This document shows positions 1-5,042 of a stretch of 5,392 nucleotides of DNA, piece by piece; position 1 is the first letter of the stretch, and each line of letters starts with the position of its first letter. The notes beneath the pieces are model-generated. The model saw only the letters and a list, made by a program, of their open reading frames with translations. It had not been told where the DNA came from and made no database searches. The position numbers were made by a program, and so were the translations under genes. Source of the DNA: an uncultured Eggerthella sp. (GTDB lineage: Bacteria; Actinomycetota; Coriobacteriia; Coriobacteriales; Eggerthellaceae). The stretch is taken from NCBI GenBank assembly GCA_900551155.1, contig URVA01000097.1, positions 1 to 5,392 on the forward strand, read 5' to 3'.

Positions 1-86
1 TTCAAGGCAAGTGCAACTTGTTGGGCAATTTCAGATTTACCCGAGGCAGTAGGTCCCAGAATTGCTATGACGAAAGCATTTTCCAC
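1..86 (-). CDS. miaA: tRNA dimethylallyltransferase MiaA, N-terminal fragment (cut by window edge)
   Basis: MiaA transfers a dimethylallyl group from DMAPP to N6 of adenosine 37 in tRNAs that read UNN codons, giving i6A37, the substrate of MiaB. Only the first 28 codons are in the window. They hold a hydrophobic beta strand followed by the P-loop GPTASGKS at residues 11-18, which is the characteristic MiaA Walker A motif (the usual form is GPTA.GKS/T). The start is a GTG at 84-86. Its G is also the last base of the miaB TAG stop, so the two frames overlap by one base (TAGTG). An AAGG at 94-97, inside the end of miaB, lies 7 bases upstream and can serve as ribosome binding site. The overlap points to translational coupling with miaB. 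Identity is firm from the P-loop and the neighbour; the rest of the enzyme cannot be seen. Confidence 0.9.
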   Translation of the reverse strand, partial: MENAFVIAILGPTASGKSEIAQQVALAL

Positions 87-1513
87 TAAAGAACCTTGCC
101 TCTAAGATACCAAGCACGAGCCTGTTCAATTTGAACGGGAATTATGGTTCCTTTAAGTTGGTCAATAGAACTACCATCAGGAATAGGCGCATGAACGGTC
201 TGATTCTTAGGGCTACGACCGGTAAGTATATCCTCTTTGCGTTTTGAGCAGCCTTCAACAAGGACAGGAACAACCGCATGAGCGTCTATCTGATTTACCT
301 CAAAAGCACGCTCCTGAACAAGATCAACGAGTCGATCAAAACGACCTTGAATGACTTCATGAGGCGTTGAATCTTCCATGCGTGCTGCAGGAGTTCCTTC
401 TCTTTTAGAGTAAAGGAACGTGAACACTTGATGGTACCCTACCCGATTAATAAGATCGTAGGTTTGCTCAAAATCTTCTTCTGTTTCACCTGGAAAACCA
501 ACAATGACATCAGTAGACAGTGCGATATCAGGACGAACCGTACGAAGTTTTTCAATGATCGATAAATAATGTTCGCGCGTATAGCGTCTGTTCATGGCCT
601 TTAAAATCCGATTAGAGCCAGATTGAACAGGCAGATGCAGTGCTGGCATTAGATTATCTAATTCTCCAAAGGCTTTAATGACTTCATCATTGAGGTCTTT
701 TGGATGCGAGGTTGCAAAGCGGATACGCTCAATTCCTGTATCTGCTATTGCATACAGTAATTTTGCGAAAGTGGGTTTGCCATACAAGTCACGACCGTAA
801 GAATTTACGTTTTGTCCTAATAAGGTAATTTCCTTGACCCCATCAGCACGAAGAGCATTAGCATCACCAACAATGTCTTCTAACGTGCGAGATTTTTCTC
901 TACCTCGTACATAGGGAACAATGCAGTAGGTGCAGAAATTATTGCAGCCTATAGAAATAGGAAGCCAGGCAGACCATTGCGATTCTCGCTGACTAGGAAG
1001 ATCAGTTGGGAAACTGGATGCTTCATCAAGTACTTCAACGTGATGACCGCCTGAGGTAAGCGTTTCATGGATTAACTTTGGAAGACTTCCGAGATTAAAT
1101 GTGCCAAAAACGACATCAACATGGGGCAGTTTTTGAGTGAGTTCTTCTCGGTCACGCTGCCCTATACACCCTCCGATAACAACAATACGCTTAGATACAG
1201 GAGCATGTTCTCGTAGTGGAATATTTTTTAAGGAAGCTACTTGACCCATAAGTCGAATATCTGCTGCTTCGCGTACGCAACAGGTAACGAAAATAACGAT
1301 ATCAGATTCTTCGACCGTTTGTACTTGGCTTGAACCAAGGGCGCTTAGCATGCCTACGATACGTTCAGAGTCATGTTTATTCATCTGACAGCCAAACGTT
1401 ACAACATGAAAGGTAGTTCCTTTTAGAGAGGTATAGGGAGAGTCCTCCCAATCTAAAATAGTGGAAAGCGGAGATTGTTGAGACGTATTAAACGAAGCTT
1501 GATTCGCTGACAA
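86..1513 (-). CDS. miaB: tRNA-2-methylthio-N6-dimethylallyladenosine synthase MiaB
   Basis: MiaB is a radical-SAM methylthiotransferase that converts i6A37 to ms2i6A37 in tRNA, using two iron-sulfur clusters. The 475-residue protein has the three expected parts. The N-terminal methylthiotransferase domain (about 34-150) carries auxiliary-cluster cysteines C42 (GCQMN), C78 (VTCC) and C116 (GGCIGQR). The radical-SAM core (about 183-400) has the CxxxCxxC motif at C190, C194 and C197. A C-terminal TRAM RNA-binding domain covers about 411-475. A 33-residue extension precedes the first strand; N-terminal extensions are also known in Bacillota MiaB. The start is a TTG at 1511-1513: an in-frame TAA lies directly upstream, the next in-frame ATG is codon 44 inside the cysteine motif, and a purine-rich AAAAGAG at 1520-1526 sits 6 bases away. 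The usual Asn before Thr-Cys of the second cysteine motif is Val here. It follows spoVS by 96 bases and overlaps miaA by one base, so it is probably in their operon. Confidence 0.96.
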   Translation of the reverse strand: MSANQASFNTSQQSPLSTILDWEDSPYTSLKGTTFHVVTFGCQMNKHDSERIVGMLSALGSSQVQTVEESDIVIFVTCCVREAADIRLMGQVASLKNIPLREHAPVSKRIVVIGGCIGQRDREELTQKLPHVDVVFGTFNLGSLPKLIHETLTSGGHHVEVLDEASSFPTDLPSQRESQWSAWLPISIGCNNFCTYCIVPYVRGREKSRTLEDIVGDANALRADGVKEITLLGQNVNSYGRDLYGKPTFAKLLYAIADTGIERIRFATSHPKDLNDEVIKAFGELDNLMPALHLPVQSGSNRILKAMNRRYTREHYLSIIEKLRTVRPDIALSTDVIVGFPGETEEDFEQTYDLINRVGYHQVFTFLYSKREGTPAARMEDSTPHEVIQGRFDRLVDLVQERAFEVNQIDAHAVVPVLVEGCSKRKEDILTGRSPKNQTVHAPIPDGSSIDQLKGTIIPVQIEQARAWYLRGKVL

Positions 1514-1519
1514 TTAAAA

Positions 1520-1526
1520 CTCTTTT
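1520..1526 (-). promoter_or_regulatory. Ribosome binding site supporting the TTG start of miaB
   Basis: The minus strand reads AAAAGAG here, 6 bases before the TTG at 1511-1513. It is a modest Shine-Dalgarno match, but spacing is good, and the TAA just upstream in frame rules out any earlier start. It supports the rare initiation codon chosen for miaB. Confidence 0.55.
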
Positions 1527-1609
1527 CTTTGTGATATCTCTAAGACAACAATCGCGGGGAATTACTTACGAAAATGCGAACCGTGTGACTCTACGATGAC
1601 TTGAAAGCA

Positions 1610-1927
1610 CTAACCGTGGTTTGATACGCGAGGTTCTACGGAAAATCTTATGGCAGTTCTGTATTCCCCATCAATAACAATATCGGCAAAAGATGGTACA
1701 CATACAATTTCAATACCGATAGGCGAAAGAAAACCGCGTGATATAGCAATAGCCTTAACTGCTTGATTTACTGCGCCGGCACCAACCGATTGAATTTCAA
1801 CATGAACACCATCTTTAATCATACCGGCAATAGCACCAGCTACCGAAGCGGGAGACGATTTGGAGGATACTTTTAAGCATCCAATTTGAGGTGTTTCGTT
1901 TGTTGCGGGCCCTGTAGTATTGCTCAT
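1610..1927 (-). CDS. spoVS: Stage V sporulation protein S family protein (SpoVS)
   Basis: SpoVS is a small Alba-like protein. In Bacillus subtilis it is 86 residues long and is needed for progress through spore coat and cortex assembly; its molecular action is not settled. The 105-residue product matches that family almost end to end over residues 16-100: LKVSSKSSP near 18-26, the glycine-rich GAGAVNQAVKAIAISRGF at 49-66, and the VEPR ending at 97-100. It adds about 15 polar N-terminal residues and a 5-residue tail. The ATG at 1925-1927 is the only plausible start, since no internal start codon precedes the conserved core; its ribosome binding site is weak (GAAAG at 1936-1940, 8 bases away). 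It sits between the ATPase gene and miaB, as spoVS sits downstream of rny and upstream of miaB in Bacillus. A promoter candidate lies about 80 bases upstream. If the host is a non-sporulating coriobacterium, the protein must have a role outside sporulation; that part is inference. Confidence 0.95.
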   Translation of the reverse strand: MSNTTGPATNETPQIGCLKVSSKSSPASVAGAIAGMIKDGVHVEIQSVGAGAVNQAVKAIAISRGFLSPIGIEIVCVPSFADIVIDGEYRTAIRFSVEPRVSNHG

Positions 1928-1985
1928 AAATAGTTCTTTCGAGGTACGGAAGTTATTGCGTCTATTGTTTATTTTTGTAAGTAAT

Positions 1986-2001
1986 ATCAGTTGTTTCTGA
2001 T
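1986..2001. repeat. Short inverted repeat in the spoVS leader
   Basis: Perfect 5-base arms, ATCAG and CTGAT, flank 6 bases. The repeat falls at the predicted transcription start of the promoter at 2008-2036. It could be an operator or a weak hairpin at the 5' end of the mRNA. Five-base arms are common by chance in AT-rich DNA, so support is limited. Confidence 0.3.
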
Positions 2002-2007
2002 CGATTT

Positions 2008-2036
2008 ATTTTACTCACTCTGTATCATTCTCGCAA
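2008..2036 (-). promoter_or_regulatory. Candidate sigma70-type promoter for spoVS-miaB-miaA
   Basis: On the minus strand a -35 TTGCGA (2031-2036) and a -10 TAAAAT (2008-2013) are separated by exactly 17 bases. They match the consensus at 4 of 6 and 5 of 6 positions. Transcription would start near 2001, giving a leader of about 74 bases before the spoVS ATG. It lies in the 124-base gap after the ATPase gene, which has no visible terminator, so read-through from upstream could add to it. It is the best-placed promoter-like site in the window, but was found by eye. Confidence 0.5.
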
Positions 2037-2051
2037 ACAAAGTGTTGTAAT

Positions 2052-3191
2052 TTAGCGGTTAGAGTCATCGGGTTGAATGGGTATAGAAATAATTAATTCA
2101 GTTGGTTTTGATTTTATTGATATTTCAACCGAATCATTGAGGTAATACGCATCTGCAAAAGCAGAATACGCTTTACGAATTTCACTGCTTAAACGCTCAA
2201 GATCTTCCTTGGCGAATTTAACTCGTTTAGATGTGTTGGTGGTTTGTTTCTTGGCTGGAAAAGTAATTTCTGTTTGTGGTGAATTGGCATGAGAATCTAC
2301 ACTATCACGCGTCAAGTCAGGAGAAGTTTTAGCCGGATTCATCAGAAGCTCTATGTGAAGCGGCAGTGGTTTAATTTCTCCATTAATAATTCGGTGAGCA
2401 GTTCTTGTAGAAATAGGAAAACCAAGTTCAATCGCTAAGGTTGCAAGCGATTCGGCATCAAGAGCATAGGCAAAACGCTCGTAATACGGTGTGGTTTCGT
2501 CGTACGAATCAAATATGTTCGTGAGCTGCGCTGCAGCGTTCGTGCCAAGATTATAAAGAGTAGCAACAATTGATGCGCAACTTCCGAAATACACCGAAAT
2601 ATGGTTACGCTCTTCGATCGCGAATTCAAGAACGATCCTGATAATGTTATGAGGTCCTCTCAGAACAGATTTACCTTGTGCATCCTGTGTAATGTGAGGG
2701 ACGCTCGATTGATCTCTTTTTTCTGAAAGGTTTGTTAGGTCCGTTTCGATATGAAAAATGGATCCCAATCCAGGTTGAGAAGCGACAATAGTTGCAAGTT
2801 CGGCATTCTGTTTAATCGAATACAGAGCCATACCTCTTCCATGCACTCCCCATTTGTCATCTCTAAATGAGTCCAGCTTGGAAGTTACAAAAGGTTCGAA
2901 GACTACTTCATGCATTGAAGTAGGAATTCCATCTCCATCATCAAGAAGCGTGATATAACGCTTAGATTCTTCAGTCCAAGTTGCTATGAATAGCGCATGA
3001 GCGTGAGCGTCTCGAGAGTTTCTAAGAAGTTCAATAATGATATCTTCCGTGGATCGAATGTCTTGTTTTGCCTGACGACGTTGCGCTTCAGCTGCACGAA
3101 GACGGACGTATCCGTTTCCTAAATCATCTTGAACGCGAAGGTATTGTTCACCTGATATGTTTTCAATAAAGGTTTCGAGCGAGGAATCCAT
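2052..3191 (-). CDS. Uncharacterised GHKL-type ATPase with putative helix-turn-helix
   Basis: I do not recognise this as a named gene. The 379-residue protein has a GHKL (histidine kinase/Hsp90/MutL-like) ATP-binding domain at about 48-155. The N box has E54, N58 and D61 (ELLRNSRDA); the G1 box is DDGDG at 84-88; an F-box-like FEPFVTSK is at 98-105; the G2 box is GVHGRGMAL at 115-123. Only about 45 residues precede it, with no obvious phosphoacceptor-histidine helix, no receiver domain, signal peptide or membrane segment, so an orthodox sensor kinase is unlikely. Residues 243-273 look like a helix-turn-helix (SLATLAIELG, turn, STRTAHRIINGE). A polar Ser/Thr/Asn/Pro-rich linker (about 285-322) leads to a C-terminal helix plus two predicted strands (about 323-373). 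The ATG at 3189-3191 has AGGA 7 bases upstream, at 3199-3202. The gene lies between rny and spoVS, the position of ymdB in Bacillus, and starts just after the rny terminator. A cytoplasmic ATP-dependent regulator is my inference. The GHKL fold is well supported; the helix-turn-helix is tentative. Confidence 0.85.
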   Translation of the reverse strand: MDSSLETFIENISGEQYLRVQDDLGNGYVRLRAAEAQRRQAKQDIRSTEDIIIELLRNSRDAHAHALFIATWTEESKRYITLLDDGDGIPTSMHEVVFEPFVTSKLDSFRDDKWGVHGRGMALYSIKQNAELATIVASQPGLGSIFHIETDLTNLSEKRDQSSVPHITQDAQGKSVLRGPHNIIRIVLEFAIEERNHISVYFGSCASIVATLYNLGTNAAAQLTNIFDSYDETTPYYERFAYALDAESLATLAIELGFPISTRTAHRIINGEIKPLPLHIELLMNPAKTSPDLTRDSVDSHANSPQTEITFPAKKQTTNTSKRVKFAKEDLERLSSEIRKAYSAFADAYYLNDSVEISIKSKPTELIISIPIQPDDSNR

Positions 3192-3198
3192 ATCATAT

Positions 3199-3202
3199 TC
3201 CT
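3199..3202 (-). promoter_or_regulatory. Ribosome binding site of the ATPase gene, abutting the terminator
   Basis: AGGA on the minus strand lies 7 bases before the ATG at 3189-3191 and begins directly after the T-tract of the upstream terminator (3203-3208). Any transcript translating this gene must carry at least the end of that terminator or have passed through it. Confidence 0.65.
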
Positions 3203-3236
3203 AAAAAAGAAGCGCCTTTGCTCAGTGCAAAGGCGC
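3203..3236 (-). terminator. Rho-independent terminator after rny
   Basis: A perfect 10-base-pair stem (GCGCCTTTGC at 3227-3236 pairing with GCAAAGGCGC at 3212-3221) encloses a 5-base loop. On the minus strand it is followed by TTC and six Ts (3203-3208). It begins 17 bases after the rny stop. On the plus strand there is no T-tract after the stem, so it acts only in the minus direction. It is a textbook intrinsic terminator. It is unusual in lying only 11 bases from the T-tract to the ATG of the next gene, leaving no room for a separate promoter between them, so it may also act as an attenuator. Confidence 0.9.
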
Positions 3237-3253
3237 AAATAAATGCATATAAC

Positions 3254-4789
3254 TTATTTTGCGTAATCAACAGATCTTGTTTCGCGAATAACAACAACCT
3301 TAACCTGACCAGGATATTTGGTTTCGTCTTCGATCTGCTTTGCGATGTCATGCGCCAAAACGGTAGCATGTGCTTCGTCGACTTCTTCAGGAGTTACTAT
3401 TACGCGCACTTCACGACCCGCTTGGATAGCATGGGTGCGTTCAACACCAGGATAGGAATTAGCAATTTCTTCGAGCTTTTCAAGGCGCTTAATGTAGGAT
3501 TCAATGTTTTCCTTACGAGCGCCAGGACGAGCAGCAGAAACAGCGTCAGCAGCCTGTACCAGTACATCAACAACAGAATTAGGCTCAACATCGTTGTGGT
3601 GAGCTTCAATGGCATGAACGATAAGAGCTTCTTCACCGTAACGTCGTGCTAAATCTGCACCAATTACCGCATGAGACCCTTCAATTTCATGGTCTACAGC
3701 TTTACCAATATCATGAAGAAGACCAGCGCGCTTTGCAGGAATTGGATCGAGACCAAGTTCGGATGCCATCATTGAGCAAAGATAGGCAACTTCTAAGGAA
3801 TGATTCAATACATTTTGACCATAAGAGGTTCGATAACGTAATCGACCAAGAATTTTTTCAAGCTCGGGATGCAGGTCATGAATGCCAGTATCAAACGTAG
3901 CTTGTGCAGCAGCATCTTTAATCTGCTGATTAACGTATTTTTCTGCTTTATGGAACATTTCTTCAATGCGCGCAGGGTGAATTCGTCCATCGCTGATGAG
4001 ATTCTGCATAGTAACACTTGCAATTTCGCGACGAACAGGATCATGAGAAGAAACCGTAACGCATTCAGGGGTGTCATCAATAATCAAATTGGTGCCTGTA
4101 ATTTGTTCAAAAGAACGAATATTTCGACCTTCACGACCAATAATGCGTCCTTTAAGGTCGTCAGAGGGAATATGAATTGTAGAGACCGTAATTTGAGACG
4201 TATAGTCAGCTGCAAGACGCTGGATAGCAACACTTAATATCTCACGAGCTTTTTTGTCAGCTTCAGCCTTCGTGCGTGTTTCAGCATCCCTAATGATTGC
4301 TGCAGATTCGTGTACGACGTCCTCTTTTAAGCCATCAAGTAATTCTGTTTTTGCTTCTTCAGAAGTAAGGCCAGCAACACGCTCTAAGCGTTCTGACACT
4401 TCGATCTCTGCACGCTCTACATCTTTAATGCGGCGATCAACCTGTCCCTGTAAAGAGGAAATTTGATGTTCACGGTGATCAAGAGATTCGATACGCTTAT
4501 CAAGACTTTGTTCACGTTGGTTAAGACGATTTTCGGCAGTGCGAACCTCGCGCATGCGTTCGTTGCTCTCACGTTCAGCATCTTGTTTCATCTTTAAAGC
4601 TTGGTCTTTAGCTTCAACAAGAGCTTCTCGTTTTAAATTTTCCGCTTCACGCTTTGCATCAGCCAAAGTGGTTTCTGCTTCACGTGTTGCTTCGTCATTA
4701 CGTTGTTTTAGCATTTTCTGCATAAGAAAATAGCCAATAAGAAAGCCTATAACGATGGCTACAAGAGCAGCCACAATAATTTCAACCAT
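3254..4789 (-). CDS. rny: Ribonuclease Y
   Basis: RNase Y is a membrane-anchored endoribonuclease that starts mRNA decay and processing in many Gram-positive bacteria. The 511-residue product has the full architecture and normal length of the family (about 520). One N-terminal membrane segment spans about 3-23. A long charged coiled coil runs over about 25-190. A KH RNA-binding domain follows at about 200-265, with the GRIIGREGRN loop at 214-223. The HD domain at about 327-420 has H330, the catalytic H359-D360 pair (LLHDIGKA), H373, H397-H398 (EAHHND) and D415 (AADAVSAARPGAR), then a conserved C-terminal region to the end. The ATG at 4787-4789 is preceded by AAAGGGAG at 4794-4801, a strong ribosome binding site. 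The gene follows recX by 253 bases, an AT-rich spacer with promoter candidates, and ends at a strong terminator. The recA/recX-rny neighbourhood is conserved in Bacillota and elsewhere. No key residue looks missing. Confidence 0.98.
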   Translation of the reverse strand: MVEIIVAALVAIVIGFLIGYFLMQKMLKQRNDEATREAETTLADAKREAENLKREALVEAKDQALKMKQDAERESNERMREVRTAENRLNQREQSLDKRIESLDHREHQISSLQGQVDRRIKDVERAEIEVSERLERVAGLTSEEAKTELLDGLKEDVVHESAAIIRDAETRTKAEADKKAREILSVAIQRLAADYTSQITVSTIHIPSDDLKGRIIGREGRNIRSFEQITGTNLIIDDTPECVTVSSHDPVRREIASVTMQNLISDGRIHPARIEEMFHKAEKYVNQQIKDAAAQATFDTGIHDLHPELEKILGRLRYRTSYGQNVLNHSLEVAYLCSMMASELGLDPIPAKRAGLLHDIGKAVDHEIEGSHAVIGADLARRYGEEALIVHAIEAHHNDVEPNSVVDVLVQAADAVSAARPGARKENIESYIKRLEKLEEIANSYPGVERTHAIQAGREVRVIVTPEEVDEAHATVLAHDIAKQIEDETKYPGQVKVVVIRETRSVDYAK

Positions 4790-4844
4790 TGAACTCCCTT
4801 TCGTTCAAACAGCGATTTAGTACGAGAGCCAAGGACACAAAAGA

Positions 4845-4864
4845 TGCCCTGGTACACCGGGGCA
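4845..4864. repeat. Hairpin-forming imperfect palindrome in the rny leader
   Basis: TGCCC (4845-4849) and GGGCA (4860-4864) form a GC-rich 5-base-pair stem, with a further GGT/ACC pairing inside it. On the minus strand it is followed by TCTTTTGTGT, a broken T-run. It stands out in an AT-rich spacer, about 55 bases upstream of the rny ATG. It may be a weak terminator, an attenuator or a leader structure; the stem is short, so none of these is secure. Confidence 0.35.
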
Positions 4865-4904
4865 AGAGCACACGCCAAAATGAAGCGACACTATTCACTT
4901 GTAA

Positions 4905-4916
4905 TTAATATATTAA
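4905..4916. repeat. 12-base AT palindrome upstream of rny
   Basis: TTAATATATTAA is a perfect palindrome in the recX-rny spacer, directly next to the inverted repeat at 4917-4932. Such AT palindromes can be operators but are also frequent by chance in AT-rich spacers. Confidence 0.3.
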
Positions 4917-4932
4917 GTACCGTTTCTGGTAC
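4917..4932. repeat. Inverted repeat GTACC-N6-GGTAC upstream of rny
   Basis: Perfect 5-base arms flank 6 bases. The layout (5+6+5) is the same as that of the repeat at 1986-2001 before spoVS, though the arm sequences differ. It lies downstream of both candidate rny promoters, so it would be in the mRNA leader or act as a DNA operator site. Support is only the symmetry. Confidence 0.3.
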
Positions 4933-4950
4933 GTGAGCTCAAGCATATTG

Positions 4951-4979
4951 ATCATAGCCAAAAATTTGGTATTTGACTA
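4951..4979 (-). promoter_or_regulatory. Candidate promoter P2 for rny
   Basis: On the minus strand TAGTCA (4974-4979) and TATGAT (4951-4956) are 17 bases apart, matching the sigma70 consensus at 4 of 6 and 5 of 6 positions. Transcription would start near 4944, giving a leader of about 155 bases. It is one of two comparable candidates in an AT-rich spacer where chance matches are likely. Confidence 0.35.
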
Positions 4980-5008
4980 GATATATTGGTCTTGAACCAT
5001 AAGATAGC

Positions 5009-5037
5009 AATATAGAACTCAATATATTGTTTTACAA
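5009..5037 (-). promoter_or_regulatory. Candidate promoter P1 for rny
   Basis: On the minus strand TTGTAA (5032-5037) and TATATT (5009-5014) are 17 bases apart, matching the consensus at 4 of 6 and 5 of 6 positions. It begins only 5 bases after the recX stop and would give rny a leader of about 210 bases. The -35 overlaps a GTTTTGTAAAAC palindrome. Found by eye in AT-rich sequence. Confidence 0.35.
5020..5029. repeat. CAATATATTG palindrome with nearby partial copies
   Basis: A perfect 10-base palindrome lies inside candidate promoter P1. CAATATA recurs 12 bases away at 5008-5014, and ATATATTGG is found at 4981-4989. The cluster could be binding sites for a regulator or simply AT-rich sequence. 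Confidence 0.25.
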
Positions 5038-5042
5038 AACCG

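Noticed and set aside
1514..1609. Terminator or promoter between spoVS and miaB
   Set aside because: I found no hairpin with a T-tract and no convincing -35/-10 pair, so the genes are treated as one transcription unit.
2052..3191. Orthodox two-component sensor histidine kinase
   Set aside because: There is no membrane segment, no sensor domain and no histidine-bearing dimerisation helix before the ATP-binding domain, and no response regulator nearby.
3218..3652. 144-codon plus-strand open frame
   Set aside because: It lies antisense to rny, has no recognisable domain or ribosome binding site, and its translation looks like reverse-strand shadow of a conserved gene.
3869..4237. 122-codon plus-strand open frame
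   Set aside because: It is wholly antisense to the KH-HD part of rny; the composition is rich in Asn, Cys and Phe without family motifs.
4905..4955. 16-codon upstream open frame in the rny leader, starting at an ATG at 4953-4955
   Set aside because: There is no Shine-Dalgarno sequence before it, no run of regulatory codons, and its ATG lies inside a promoter-like -10 element.
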